Positions 29,523 to 38,249 of a stretch of DNA of 64,000 bases are shown here, piece after piece. The notes beneath the pieces are model-generated. The model saw only the letters and a list, made by a program, of their open reading frames with translations. It ran no database searches and was not told where the DNA came from. The translations under genes were made by a program, and so were the position numbers. How positions within the stretch are numbered: the stretch's first letter is position 1; every line of letters starts with the position of its first letter. Origin of the DNA: Arthrobacter silvisoli (GTDB lineage: Bacteria; Actinomycetota; Actinomycetes; Actinomycetales; Micrococcaceae); NCBI RefSeq assembly GCF_003369445.1, contig NZ_QRCU01000017.1:44389-108388 (forward strand). The letters run 5' to 3'.

Positions 29523-30815
29523 ATGACTCGTGGTACCCGCTTCACTGCAGCCGGCGCGGCACTTGCCGGCATCCTCGCTATGACTTCCTGCGCGGCACCC
29601 GCCGCAGGCCCGGCACCGGAGGCCAGCACAACGGCGTCGGCCTCCTGCCGACAACTGGACACCAAACTCGAGTGGCCGCAGGGCGTCCGGGAGAAGCTCC
29701 AGGCCGCCATTGACGCGCACAGCAACTGCACCGGAACATTCAAGGGCGGCGAGGCACCGGTGGCCATCTTCGACTGGGACAATACCGTCGTCAAGAACGA
29801 CATCGGCTACGGCACCAACTTCTGGATGTTGCGGAACAACAAGGTCCTGCAGCCGGAGAACAAGGACTGGAAAACCACCAACCGCTACCTCACCGACACC
29901 GCTGCCAAGGCACTGAGCACCGCCTGCGGTACCGCAACACCGGCCGGGAAGCCGCTTGACACCGCAAAGAACACCGCCTGCGCGGACGAAATCCTGGCCA
30001 TCCTTGACGACAAGACGCGCGCCGGTGAGGAAGCCTTCGAAGGCTTCAATGCCCGCCGCCTCACCGGAGCCTATGCCTGGGGGACGGCGTTGTCCGCGGG
30101 CTACAGCGAAGAAGAACTCGGCCAGTTCGCTACGGCGATGAAGCAGGAGAACCTGGCAGCGCCCGTAGGCACCATGCAGAAGGTCGGCACCCAGAAGGTG
30201 GACGGCTACATCCGCATCTACCCGCAGATCAAGGACCTCATCGGCACCCTCCAGGCCCACGGCGTGGTGCCGTGGGTGGTGTCCGCCTCGCCGGAACCCG
30301 TGGTCAAGGCCTGGTCCGGTGAGGTCGGCGTCGACGCGGCGCACGTCGTCGGCGTCCGCAGTGTGTACCGGAACGGCCTGCAGACCACGCATCTCAAGGG
30401 GTGCGGCGGCGTGCCCGATGGTGAAGACTCCGTGATGACGTACAAGGACGGCAAGCGTTGTTGGGCCAACCAGGAGATCTTCGGTGTCGACGGCCCGGCA
30501 GCTTTCAAACAGCTTCCCGCAGAGAAGCGGCAGATCCTCGCGGCCGGCGACTCCGGCACCGATGTGACCTTCGTGGGGGACGCGACGGAAGCGCGCCTGG
30601 TGGTCAACCGGAACAACACCGAACTGATGTGCCGTGCCTACGACAACGAGGGCGGAAAGTGGCTCATCACGCCGATGTTCATCGACCCCAAGCCGCAGCG
30701 CAGTGAAGCCTACCCCTGCTCCACCAAGGGCTTCACCACCCCGGAGAACGGCAAGGAGGCAATCACCCGGCCGGACGGCAGCGTGATCCCCGACCAGGTG
30801 GACAGCGTCCACTGA
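29523..30815 (+). CDS. Exported HAD-superfamily phosphatase (putative lipoprotein)
   Basis: A 430-residue haloacid-dehalogenase-fold hydrolase. The nucleophile motif I is VAIFDWDNTVVKNDIG near residue 80, motif II lies in VVSASPEP, and motif IV is AAGDSGTDVTFV. The N-terminus is a signal peptide ending LAMTSC, an imperfect lipobox, followed by an Ala/Pro/Thr linker, so the enzyme probably acts outside the membrane. Phosphorylcholine- or phosphoserine-phosphatase-like members share this layout; the substrate is not known. AAGGG precedes ATG 29523. The frame upstream is a shadow of paaK/paaR. Confidence 0.83.
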   Translation: MTRGTRFTAAGAALAGILAMTSCAAPAAGPAPEASTTASASCRQLDTKLEWPQGVREKLQAAIDAHSNCTGTFKGGEAPVAIFDWDNTVVKNDIGYGTNFWMLRNNKVLQPENKDWKTTNRYLTDTAAKALSTACGTATPAGKPLDTAKNTACADEILAILDDKTRAGEEAFEGFNARRLTGAYAWGTALSAGYSEEELGQFATAMKQENLAAPVGTMQKVGTQKVDGYIRIYPQIKDLIGTLQAHGVVPWVVSASPEPVVKAWSGEVGVDAAHVVGVRSVYRNGLQTTHLKGCGGVPDGEDSVMTYKDGKRCWANQEIFGVDGPAAFKQLPAEKRQILAAGDSGTDVTFVGDATEARLVVNRNNTELMCRAYDNEGGKWLITPMFIDPKPQRSEAYPCSTKGFTTPENGKEAITRPDGSVIPDQVDSVH

Positions 30816-30825
30816 GCCGGACCCC

Positions 30826-30869
30826 GAACCGCCAGGTTCGCCCGGCTAGCCGTTCGGACCTGGCGTTCA
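30826..30869. terminator. Inverted repeat between HAD and VOC genes
   Basis: CGCCAGGT (30830-30837) pairs with ACCTGGCG (30858-30865) around a 20-nt loop, and flanking AAC/GTT bases extend it with a one-base bulge. It lies between convergent gene ends and probably serves both. Confidence 0.5.
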
Positions 30870-30884
30870 GGACAGGCCCGCCGC

Positions 30885-31313
30885 CTAGACCTGGTACTCC
30901 ACGTCGTACACGCCCACCTTTTCCGCGACGCTCAATGGCTCGTGGATGCAGAGGATGTTGTGCTCGGTGTCCATGAACCACGCGCAGCGCTCGTCGTCCG
31001 TCGTGCAGATGTGGTGGTCGGTTTTCAGATCCGGCTCATCGTAGTCCTGGAACCGGACGCCTTTGGATTCCATCTCGTCGACGGCACGCTCAATATCGCG
31101 GACCTCGAAGCTCAGGGTGGTGTGCTCCGAATGCACACCGTCCTTGACCGGCATCAACTGCAACATGTGACCGCCGTCCAGGCCGAACAGATCGTTTCCA
31201 TCCCAGGTCATGCCGTGGTGCGGGAGTCCGAGTTTCTCAGCATAGAAGCTGCGGGCGCGGGCTGGATCATCGACGGGCAGGATGGTTGTGGCTGTGTTGA
31301 GGGCAAGAATCAT
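30885..31313 (-). CDS. VOC superfamily (glyoxalase/bleomycin-resistance fold) protein
   Basis: A 142-residue VOC-fold protein with paired beta-alpha-beta-beta-beta modules. ILPVDDPARARSFYAEKLGL opens the fold, HTTLSFEVRDIERAVDEMES opens the second half, and EHNILCIHEP ends it. Candidate metal ligands are His and Glu in these motifs. GGAGGT lies 7 nt before ATG 31313, which decides the start over the GTG at 31322. The substrate is unknown. Confidence 0.82.
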   Translation of the reverse strand: MILALNTATTILPVDDPARARSFYAEKLGLPHHGMTWDGNDLFGLDGGHMLQLMPVKDGVHSEHTTLSFEVRDIERAVDEMESKGVRFQDYDEPDLKTDHHICTTDDERCAWFMDTEHNILCIHEPLSVAEKVGVYDVEYQV

Positions 31314-31366
31314 GATCGCCACCTCCTACGGGCAAGATTTTACGCCCGGAGGTGTACAAAAGAACT

Positions 31367-31624
31367 GTGAGCTGGACAGACAAGGTCCCGGACTGGCTGC
31401 CGCCCGTCGGCAGGCCCATGCGAAGCCCCCGCCAAGGCAGGGGCCTGATGATCACAGGCCTCCTGTTCCTGGTGGGGTTCTTCGTTTTCGCCATCGTCAT
31501 GAGCGCGACGGGCGGGCGGCACACCCTGTACAGCCTCATCCCCGTGCTGCTCGGCGTGCCCCTGTTGATCGCCGGATTGATCCGGCGAAACAACGCCCTG
31601 GGCCCCAGGGATCCGGACAGGTAG
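31367..31624 (+). CDS. Small membrane protein of unknown function
   Basis: An 85-residue protein with two hydrophobic segments: LMITGLLFLVGFFVFAIVM and LYSLIPVLLGVPLLIAGLI, joined by a short Gly/Arg-rich loop and ending RRNNALGPRDPDR. The layout implies two TM helices with both ends cytoplasmic. The start is uncertain: GTG 31367 is my choice, GTG 31352 is also possible. GGAGG at 31348-31352 is 14 nt before the former. A strong terminator follows. Confidence 0.65.
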   Translation: MSWTDKVPDWLPPVGRPMRSPRQGRGLMITGLLFLVGFFVFAIVMSATGGRHTLYSLIPVLLGVPLLIAGLIRRNNALGPRDPDR

Positions 31625-31631
31625 GAGGGGG

Positions 31632-31669
31632 CCCGGCATGCCCGAGCAGCGGTGGCCGGGCATGCCGGG
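31632..31669. terminator. Bidirectional terminator between small membrane gene and paaZ
   Basis: A perfect 12-bp inverted repeat, CCCGGCATGCCC (31632-31643) and GGGCATGCCGGG (31658-31669), with a 14-nt loop, sits between convergent genes. A short T-run (CCTTTA) follows on the plus strand. Confidence 0.8.
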
Positions 31670-31677
31670 ACCGGCCT

Positions 31678-33777
31678 TTACTTCGCCACGAGCGTCAGGA
31701 CGTCATAGGTGGCCACGGTCTCGTCGCGCTGGTTCGTCAGGACCGCGTCCCAGGCCACCTCGCCGTATTCGTCGGTCTCACGCGGCGTGATCTTCTTGGC
31801 CGTGAGGACCACCCGGAAGGAGTCCCCTGCGGCCAGTGGCGTGGTGAAGCGCAGGTTTTCCAGGCCATAGTTGGCCAGCACGGGGCCCGGCGCCGGTTCC
31901 ACGAAAAGCCCGGCGGCCCAGCTGAGCTGCAGGTAGCCATGCGCCACAATGCCCGGGAAGAAGGGGTTGGCCGCGGCGGCTTCCTCGTTGGTGTGGGCGT
32001 AGAAGGTGTCTCCGGTGCTGTTGGCGAAGGCGGTGATGTCCTCCAGCGTCACCTGGCGCAGCTCCGAGCGGAAGGCATCGCCGATCCGCAGATCGGCCAG
32101 GGACTTGCGGAAGGGGTGTACGCCTTCGCTTTCCAGGGTGAAGTTCCGGTCCGCACCGCTGTGCCAGACGCCGGTGACGGCGGTCAGCATATTGGGCGAT
32201 CCCTGGATGGCAGTACGCTGCATGTGGTGCAGCACGGAGCGGATGCCGCCCAGTTCCTCGCCGCCGCCGGCACGTCCCGGACCGCCGTGCACCAAGTGCG
32301 GCACAGGCGAGCCGTGGCCCGTGGAGGTGCGGGCATCCTCGCGGTTGAGCATGAGGACGCGGCCGTGGTGAGCGGCGATCCCGGTCACCAGGGTCCGGGC
32401 GACCTCGGAGTCATTGGTGCAGACCGTGGCCACCAGCGAGCCGCGGCCGAGGGCCGCGAGGCGGACTGCGTCGTCCAGGTCGCGGTACCCGATCACCGAG
32501 GACACCGGGCCGAAGGCCTCCCGGGCGTGGACTTCCTGCGCGTCGGCGTCGGTCCAGCTCAGGAGCAGCGGCGACATGAACGCGCCACCGTCCACCACGC
32601 CCACGCTGCCGTCCGCGCGGGCGACCGACGGCGAATCGAGCGTGCCGTACGCGAGCTCGCCGCCGGCGTCGAGCATGGATTGCACGGCTGCCCGGACGTC
32701 GGCCAGCTGCTCAAGGGAGGCGAGCGCCCCCATGGTGACGCCCTCGGCGCGCGGGTCGCCGAGCACCACGCGCTCGTTGATCCGGGCACCGACCGCGGCC
32801 ACGACCTCGGACACGAGGTCCTGCGGCACGATGGTGCGGCGGATCGAGGTGCATTTCTGCCCGGCCTTGACGGTCATTTCCGTGACGACGGACTTGATGA
32901 AGGCGTCGAATTCGGGCGTCCCGGGAACGGCATCCGGGCCGAGGATGGCCGCGTTCAGCGAGTCGGTCTCGGAGGTGAAGCGCACGCCGCCGGTGACGAC
33001 GTTGGGGTGCGACTTCAGGGAGTTGGCCGTGGACGCCGAGCCGGTGAAGGCCATGAGGTCGCGGTAGTCGAGTTCATCCAGCAGGGTGCGGGCCGGGCCG
33101 GAGACAAGCTGCAGGGAGCCTTCCGGCAGGATGCCGGATTCGACGATGGCGCGCACCACGGCGGCCGCCAGGTAGCCCGAGGGCGTGGCCGGCTTGGCGA
33201 TGGTGGGCACGCCGGCCAGGAACGCCGGCGCGAACTTTTCGAGCATGCCCCAGACCGGGAAGTTGAAGGCGTTGATCTGCGCGGCAACGCCGGGGATACG
33301 GGTGTAGATGTGTTCGCCGGCGAAGGAGCCGTCCTTGGACAGCACCTCCATGGGCCCGTCCACCACCACCTGCGAGTTGGGCAGTTCGCGGCGGCCCTTC
33401 GAGCCGAAGGTGAACAGGACGCCGATGCCGCCGTCGATGTCGATCATCGAGTCGATCCGGGTGGCGCCGGTCTTGAAGGAGACCTCATAGAACTCTTCGC
33501 GCAGGGCGTTGAGGTGCTGGGCGAGTTCCTTCAGCTTCAGCGCGCGCTGGTGGAAGGTGAGCCTGCCCAGTTCGCGCTGGCCTACCGTGCGGCCATAGTC
33601 GACGACGGCGGCCAGGTCCAGGCCTTCGGTACTTACCTTCGCGAGCACCTCGCCGGTGCTCGCGTCCCGGACGGGGACACCCTCCGCTGCGGCGGCGGGC
33701 GCCCACCAGACCCCTTGGACGAAACTGGGAACGGTCTGCACTGCCGTTACTTCCGGGGCGACTGCGGTACTGGTCAT
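31678..33777 (-). CDS. paaZ: Bifunctional oxepin-CoA hydrolase / semialdehyde dehydrogenase
   Basis: PaaZ, 699 residues, opens the oxepin ring and oxidises the resulting aldehyde. The aldehyde dehydrogenase part spans about residues 1-530, with the general base in FTSETDSLNA and the nucleophile Cys in AGQKCTSIRR. The MaoC-type (R)-hydratase part is C-terminal, with NSTGDTFYAHTNEEAAAANP containing the Asp/His pair. It is a single-gene transcript with its own PaaR-type operator (33842-33865), and is separated from the other paa genes by unrelated genes. Confidence 0.95.
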   Translation of the reverse strand: MTSTAVAPEVTAVQTVPSFVQGVWWAPAAAAEGVPVRDASTGEVLAKVSTEGLDLAAVVDYGRTVGQRELGRLTFHQRALKLKELAQHLNALREEFYEVSFKTGATRIDSMIDIDGGIGVLFTFGSKGRRELPNSQVVVDGPMEVLSKDGSFAGEHIYTRIPGVAAQINAFNFPVWGMLEKFAPAFLAGVPTIAKPATPSGYLAAAVVRAIVESGILPEGSLQLVSGPARTLLDELDYRDLMAFTGSASTANSLKSHPNVVTGGVRFTSETDSLNAAILGPDAVPGTPEFDAFIKSVVTEMTVKAGQKCTSIRRTIVPQDLVSEVVAAVGARINERVVLGDPRAEGVTMGALASLEQLADVRAAVQSMLDAGGELAYGTLDSPSVARADGSVGVVDGGAFMSPLLLSWTDADAQEVHAREAFGPVSSVIGYRDLDDAVRLAALGRGSLVATVCTNDSEVARTLVTGIAAHHGRVLMLNREDARTSTGHGSPVPHLVHGGPGRAGGGEELGGIRSVLHHMQRTAIQGSPNMLTAVTGVWHSGADRNFTLESEGVHPFRKSLADLRIGDAFRSELRQVTLEDITAFANSTGDTFYAHTNEEAAAANPFFPGIVAHGYLQLSWAAGLFVEPAPGPVLANYGLENLRFTTPLAAGDSFRVVLTAKKITPRETDEYGEVAWDAVLTNQRDETVATYDVLTLVAK

Positions 33778-33841
33778 CGTCGACGGGTCCTTCCAAGGCC
33801 TGGGTGTGAACGGAACCGGACGGCGGCAACTACATCAGCAA

Positions 33842-33878
33842 ATTACTGACCGGCCGTTCGGTAATCATGACAAGAATA
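33842..33878 (-). promoter_or_regulatory. paaZ promoter with PaaR-type operator
   Basis: ATTAC-TGACCGGCCGTTCG-GTAAT (33842-33865) is a near-perfect dyad containing ACCGGCCGTTCGGT. On the minus strand TATTCT (33873-33878) is a -10 box 7 bp upstream, so the operator covers the start site, just as at paaA. Confidence 0.8.
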
Positions 33879-33898
33879 CATGACCGCCCCGGCCGCTG

Positions 33899-34678
33899 TT
33901 AATGGGTCGGCGGGGATTCCTTGGCGGCGGGCCCCGCGCCGGAGGCCGGCTTCCCGCCGGACCCGGGCTTCAACTTGGCGCGGACCGCTTCAACTTCGGC
34001 GGCCGTGACCCCATTGGCCAGCAGGAAGCCCGGGACATCCAGGGAGCGGACGAACTCCAGGAGGCTGGCCTCGCGGGCTTCGAGCAGGGCCTCGAAGCTG
34101 GCCTCGTCGAGATAGCGTTCATGGACGTGCGGCACGCCGTGGGTACGGTGGCGTTCGTTGATGCCGCGCATTCCCTGCCGGTACCCACGGACGATCTCCT
34201 CCTCGCCGGCGCCGGCCAGGAGTTGGAGCATGACGGCGACAATGCCGCTGCGGTCCCGGCCCGCGGAGCAGTGCACCACAACCTTTCCGCGGGCGGCCGC
34301 GATCGCCCTGAAGACGGCTGCGAGCCGCCCGGAGAAAAGCCGCAGGTAGTGGCCGTAGTGCGCCGGATCTTTCAGGTACGGGCCGAACAGTTCGCCGAAC
34401 TCCTCGGCGTCGGGGTCTTCGGTAGGGCACTGCACTACCTCGAAACGCTGCAGCAGTTCCGCAGGCACATCGGGGTCGGTGTCCCTGGGCTGCCGCTCGC
34501 GGGGGCTCCGCAGGTCGATCACCGTGCGGACGCCGTCGTCGTACATCTGCTGCCAGCCGTCCGGCGTAAGCCATTCACGCCGGCCCATCCGGTACACATC
34601 CCCGGCGATATGCCAGGCATTCACGGCGCCGTCCCACGGGACCCCACCGCGGAGCGATGCCGCAGCCCTCCGATCCAT
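33899..34678 (-). CDS. Tyrosine/dual-specificity protein phosphatase family
   Basis: A 259-residue cysteine phosphatase of the Y_phosphatase3 type. The P-loop HCSAGRDRSG has the CX5R nucleophile signature, and the upstream VRTVIDLRSPRERQP is the typical first motif. No signal peptide. The C-terminal ~40 residues are a low-complexity Gly/Pro/Lys tail. Protein-tyrosine or phosphoinositide phosphatase activity is the family expectation; a target cannot be named. It is divergent from the LacI regulator. Confidence 0.88.
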   Translation of the reverse strand: MDRRAAASLRGGVPWDGAVNAWHIAGDVYRMGRREWLTPDGWQQMYDDGVRTVIDLRSPRERQPRDTDPDVPAELLQRFEVVQCPTEDPDAEEFGELFGPYLKDPAHYGHYLRLFSGRLAAVFRAIAAARGKVVVHCSAGRDRSGIVAVMLQLLAGAGEEEIVRGYRQGMRGINERHRTHGVPHVHERYLDEASFEALLEAREASLLEFVRSLDVPGFLLANGVTAAEVEAVRAKLKPGSGGKPASGAGPAAKESPPTH

Positions 34679-34721
34679 ACCTGCCAGCTAAGCACAGGTG
34701 GCGGAAAAGCCGAAGGGAGTC

Positions 34722-34782
34722 TTGTGCCGCCGACGTGACGCGTGTCATACTTTTTCTCGATGCGCATCGACGATACGTATCG
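34722..34782 (+). promoter_or_regulatory. lacI-type promoter with paired operators A1/A2
   Basis: TTGTGC (34722-34727) and CATACT (34746-34751), 18 bp apart, are a plausible promoter. Two 12-bp palindromes follow directly: CGATGCGCATCG (34758-34769) and CGATACGTATCG (34771-34782), one base apart. Both have the central CpG usual for LacI-family operators, and they cover the predicted start site, suggesting autorepression. Confidence 0.75.
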
Positions 34783-34861
34783 ACGATTTCAAGGCACGAT
34801 CCCGCTCAAGACACAATGGCCACGAGGCATCAGCTACCCGGCAAACAGAGGAGGCCCGGCA

Positions 34862-35884
34862 ATGCCCACCAGCAAGGATGTTGCCCAGGCCGCCGGAGTG
34901 GCCCAAAGCACCGTGTCCTACGTCCTCAGCGGCAAACGTCCGATTTCGGAGAAGACCCGGAAGAAGGTGGAGGCTGCCATCGAGCAGCTCACCTACCAGC
35001 CGAATGCCGGCGCGAGGGCCCTGGCCGGACGGCGGACGCATGTGATCGGCCTGGTGATTCCGTTCATCCCCGAACTGCACATGGCCTCGATCATGGAGTT
35101 CGTTTCCGTCATCGCCAACACGGCCCGCCAGTACGATCACGACATCCTGCTGGTCACGGAAGACGAGGGAGCCCCCGGGCTCCGGCGGGTCGTGGGCCAG
35201 CAAATCTGCGATGGCCTCATCCTCATGCAGGTGGAGGGCGAGGACGAACGCCTTCCGGTGGCCCGCAGCCTCAACGTGCCTGTGGTGCTGATCGGCATCC
35301 CCCGGGATCCTTCAGGCCTCGTCTGCATCGACGCCGACTTCGAGATGGCCGGCGAACAGTGCGTGCGCGACCTTGCAGCCGCCGGGCATTCCGTGGTGTC
35401 GGTGATCGACTGGCAACCGGAAGTCGTCAACCGCCACGTGAACTATGTTGACCGTTTCATGCGCGGCACCGACAAGGCCGCGCATGAACTTGGCGTAAAA
35501 GTGCTCCACCTTCCGGGTGGAACGGACAGGGACATCATCGCTGACTCCGTGGACAAGGCCTTGGCCGAAACCACTGGCACGCCCGCGTTCATCGCCCCGG
35601 ACGGCACCGCCCAGGACGTCCTCCGGAGGACTTTGGCCAGCCGTGGCCTGACACCGGGACAGGACGTTTCCGTCATCGGCAGCGCTTCCCCTACGCTTGC
35701 CGAACTCCAGCCCATTCCGCTTTCCACCATCGACCTCCGCCCGGCCGAAGTGTCGCGCCGGGCGGTCAAGATCATCTGCGAACTCCTCGAAGCCGGCAAC
35801 CAGGGACCACACGAATCCCTCGAGCTGGTGCCCACGGTCATCACGCACCGTTCCACCACGCTCCGTCCATCCCACGGCGCCTAA
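34862..35884 (+). CDS. LacI family transcriptional regulator of the sugar cassette
   Basis: A 340-residue LacI/GalR regulator. The N-terminal helix-turn-helix SKDVAQAAGVAQSTVSYVLS and hinge helix NAGARALAGRR are followed by a periplasmic-binding-like sensor domain (HVIGLVIPFIPELHMASIMEF onwards). ATG 34862 has GGAGG 7 nt upstream; the longer frame to 34742 would run through the operators. Paired palindromes lie before this gene and before the downstream binding-protein gene, so it probably controls both. Confidence 0.93.
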   Translation: MPTSKDVAQAAGVAQSTVSYVLSGKRPISEKTRKKVEAAIEQLTYQPNAGARALAGRRTHVIGLVIPFIPELHMASIMEFVSVIANTARQYDHDILLVTEDEGAPGLRRVVGQQICDGLILMQVEGEDERLPVARSLNVPVVLIGIPRDPSGLVCIDADFEMAGEQCVRDLAAAGHSVVSVIDWQPEVVNRHVNYVDRFMRGTDKAAHELGVKVLHLPGGTDRDIIADSVDKALAETTGTPAFIAPDGTAQDVLRRTLASRGLTPGQDVSVIGSASPTLAELQPIPLSTIDLRPAEVSRRAVKIICELLEAGNQGPHESLELVPTVITHRSTTLRPSHGA

Positions 35885-35927
35885 AACCAAACCCACCCTT
35901 TCCCGCAAAGGCTTTTCCACCAATACC

Positions 35928-35958
35928 TATCGATACGCATCGTCGATACGCATCGATA
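35928..35958 (+). promoter_or_regulatory. Paired operators B1/B2 before the sugar ABC transporter
   Basis: CGATACGCATCG occurs twice, at 35931-35942 and 35944-35955, separated by one T, the same 13-bp period as operators A1/A2. The flanking TAT and ATA make the whole 31 bp nearly symmetrical. It ends 39 nt before the ATG of the binding protein. Confidence 0.85.
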
Positions 35959-35997
35959 ATTCCCTGCCCACCATCCCACCACACGAAGGAACAGACA

Positions 35998-37233
35998 ATG
36001 AAGTCAGCACGCAGGACCCCCCGTCCCCTCGCCCTGGCCACCGCCACGCTTCTTGGCCTGCCGTTGTTCATTTCGGCCTGCGGAGCCACACCGGCGGCGT
36101 CGTCTTCCGAAAACGTCACCGAAATCTCCGTGATGGACTACTACAACAACGAGCCGGACAAGTCGTTCATCGGCGACGCACTGAGCTCCTGCGGCGCCAA
36201 GGCAGGCGTCACCATCAAACGCGAAACCGTTCCGGGCAAATCGCTGATCTCCAAGGTGCTGCAGCAGTCTTCCTCGAAGACCCTGCCCGACGTCCTCATG
36301 CTCGACAATCCCGACCTGCAGCAGATCGCCGCCACCGGAGCACTGGCACCACTGTCCGACTTCAAGGTCAGCACCGAAGACTTCGCCGAGGGCGTGCTCA
36401 GCGCGGGCACCTACAAGGACAAGGTCTACGGACTGGCCCCCACCGTCAACACCATCGCGCTCTTCTACAACAAGGACATCCTGGCCAAGGCCGGAGTCAC
36501 CCCGCCCACGACCTGGGACGAGCTCACGGCAGCCGCCGCCAAGCTGACCGCCGGAGACCAGTACGGGCTGGCCTTCAACGCGAACCCCACCTACGAGGGA
36601 ACGTGGCAGTTCCTTCCAGTCATGTGGTCCAACGGCGGCGACGAGAAGAACATCGATACTGCCGAGACGGCACAGGCCCTCGAGCTCTGGACGGGCCTGG
36701 TCAAGGACGGTTCCGTGTCCTCTTCCGCCCTCAACTGGACCCAAGCCGATGTGAAGGACCAGTTCCTTGCCGGGAAAGCGGCCATGATGGTCAACGGACC
36801 GTGGCAGATCCCGGCCCTCGACAAGCAGCCATCCCTCCACTACGACGTAGTGAAGATCCCGGTCCGGGAAGCCGGCCAGACGGCAGTAGCGCCCCTGGGC
36901 GGCGAAGTCTGGACTGTCCCGCAGACCGGCAACAAGGCCAGCCAGGCGAAAGCCGCGGAGATCGTGGCCTGCCTGAACAGCGACGAGCAGCAGATGTCCA
37001 TGGCCAAGGCCCGGAACACCATCCCCTCCAAGACCACGCTGGCAGACAAGTTCGCGGCCGAGAATCCCAAGCTCGCCACCTTCACGGAACTCATCAAGAC
37101 CGCCCGTGCACGCACCGGAGAACTCGGCGAGAAATGGCCGGCCCAGGCAACCAAGATCTACACGGCCATCCAGACTGCGCTGACGGGCAAGGCTTCCCCG
37201 GCGGATGCCCTGAAGCAGGCCCAAGGCCAGTAG
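35998..37233 (+). CDS. Sugar ABC transporter substrate-binding lipoprotein
   Basis: A 411-residue CUT1-type (MalE-like) solute-binding protein. The signal peptide ends with lipobox ISAC (Cys about residue 28). Family segments include ISVMDYYNNEPDKSF, TVNTIALFYNKDILAKAGV, TTWDELTAAAAKL and AAMMVNGPWQI. AAGGA precedes the ATG by 7 nt. It begins the operon binding protein-permease-permease-ThuA-Gfo/Idh. The ligand is likely a di- or oligosaccharide, inferred from the family and the ThuA neighbour. Confidence 0.93.
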   Translation: MKSARRTPRPLALATATLLGLPLFISACGATPAASSSENVTEISVMDYYNNEPDKSFIGDALSSCGAKAGVTIKRETVPGKSLISKVLQQSSSKTLPDVLMLDNPDLQQIAATGALAPLSDFKVSTEDFAEGVLSAGTYKDKVYGLAPTVNTIALFYNKDILAKAGVTPPTTWDELTAAAAKLTAGDQYGLAFNANPTYEGTWQFLPVMWSNGGDEKNIDTAETAQALELWTGLVKDGSVSSSALNWTQADVKDQFLAGKAAMMVNGPWQIPALDKQPSLHYDVVKIPVREAGQTAVAPLGGEVWTVPQTGNKASQAKAAEIVACLNSDEQQMSMAKARNTIPSKTTLADKFAAENPKLATFTELIKTARARTGELGEKWPAQATKIYTAIQTALTGKASPADALKQAQGQ

Positions 37234-37243
37234 GCAGGCTGCC

Positions 37244-38242
37244 ATGTCACTGACCACCGACGCATCGCGCACCGCCCCCCGGGCCGGTAAATCCCGGACC
37301 GCGAGCGCCACCTCCCCGGCAGGCGGCAGCGAAAAACCCCCACCACGGCGGGGCACCCGCGCACGCCGGGAGCGCATCTTCCAATGGCTGTTCCTGGTTC
37401 CGGCCGTGGCCTACATGGCGTTGTTCTTCGGCTATCCCGTGGTGAAGAACCTCGTCATGAGCTTCCAGGACTACACCACCGCCACCTTCTTCACCGGCGA
37501 AGCCCCGTGGGTGGGGCTGGCCAACTACGCGGCCGTGCTGTCGTCGTCGTTGTTCTCGACCTCGCTGCTGAACACGGCACTGTTCACGCTGGGATCCATC
37601 CTGGGCCAGTTCGGCATCGGCCTGGCCCTGGCCGTGTTCTTCCAGCGGAAGTTCCCGCTCAATGGCATCCTCCGATCGCTGCTCCTGCTCCCGTGGCTGC
37701 TGCCCCTGATCGTCTCCAGTGCCGTGTGGCGCTGGATCCTGGACAAGGACAGCGGCGCCCTCAACCGCTTCCTGGGCGACCTGGGCATCATCCACACCGG
37801 GGTTCCGTGGCTCACCAGCACCTCCTTGGCGCTGATCGCGGTGGTGGGCGTGAACATCTGGATCGGCATCCCGTTCAACCTGACCATCCTGTACGGCGGC
37901 CTCCAGGAAATCCCGGACGAGCTTTACGAGGCAGGTTCGCTGGACGGAGCCACGGGCTGGACGGCGTTCCGGCACATCACCTGGCCCATGCTCCGTCCCG
38001 TCGTCAGCGTGGTGCTGGTGCTCGGCGTCGTCTACACCCTGAAGGTGCTGGACATCATCCTTGGCCTGACCAACGGCGGGCCCGCCAACTCAACCCAGAC
38101 CATCGCCACCCAGTCCTACGACCTGTCCTTCCACGAGTTCAAGTTCGGCGAAGGCGCAGCCCTTGGCAACGCGCTGGTGGTTATTTCCCTGGTGTTCGCG
38201 GTCCTGTACCTGCGGGCCAGCCGACGCGCCGTGGACGAGTGA
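37244..38242 (+). CDS. Sugar ABC transporter permease (MalF type)
   Basis: A 332-residue inner-membrane permease. A charged Pro-rich N-terminus of about 45 residues precedes six hydrophobic segments. The EAA loop, which docks the ATPase, reads LYEAGSLDGATGWTAFRHIT followed by WPMLRP. It starts 10 nt after the binding-protein stop. No ATPase gene is in the cassette. Confidence 0.93.
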   Translation: MSLTTDASRTAPRAGKSRTASATSPAGGSEKPPPRRGTRARRERIFQWLFLVPAVAYMALFFGYPVVKNLVMSFQDYTTATFFTGEAPWVGLANYAAVLSSSLFSTSLLNTALFTLGSILGQFGIGLALAVFFQRKFPLNGILRSLLLLPWLLPLIVSSAVWRWILDKDSGALNRFLGDLGIIHTGVPWLTSTSLALIAVVGVNIWIGIPFNLTILYGGLQEIPDELYEAGSLDGATGWTAFRHITWPMLRPVVSVVLVLGVVYTLKVLDIILGLTNGGPANSTQTIATQSYDLSFHEFKFGEGAALGNALVVISLVFAVLYLRASRRAVDE

Positions 38243-38249
38243 GGAAACC

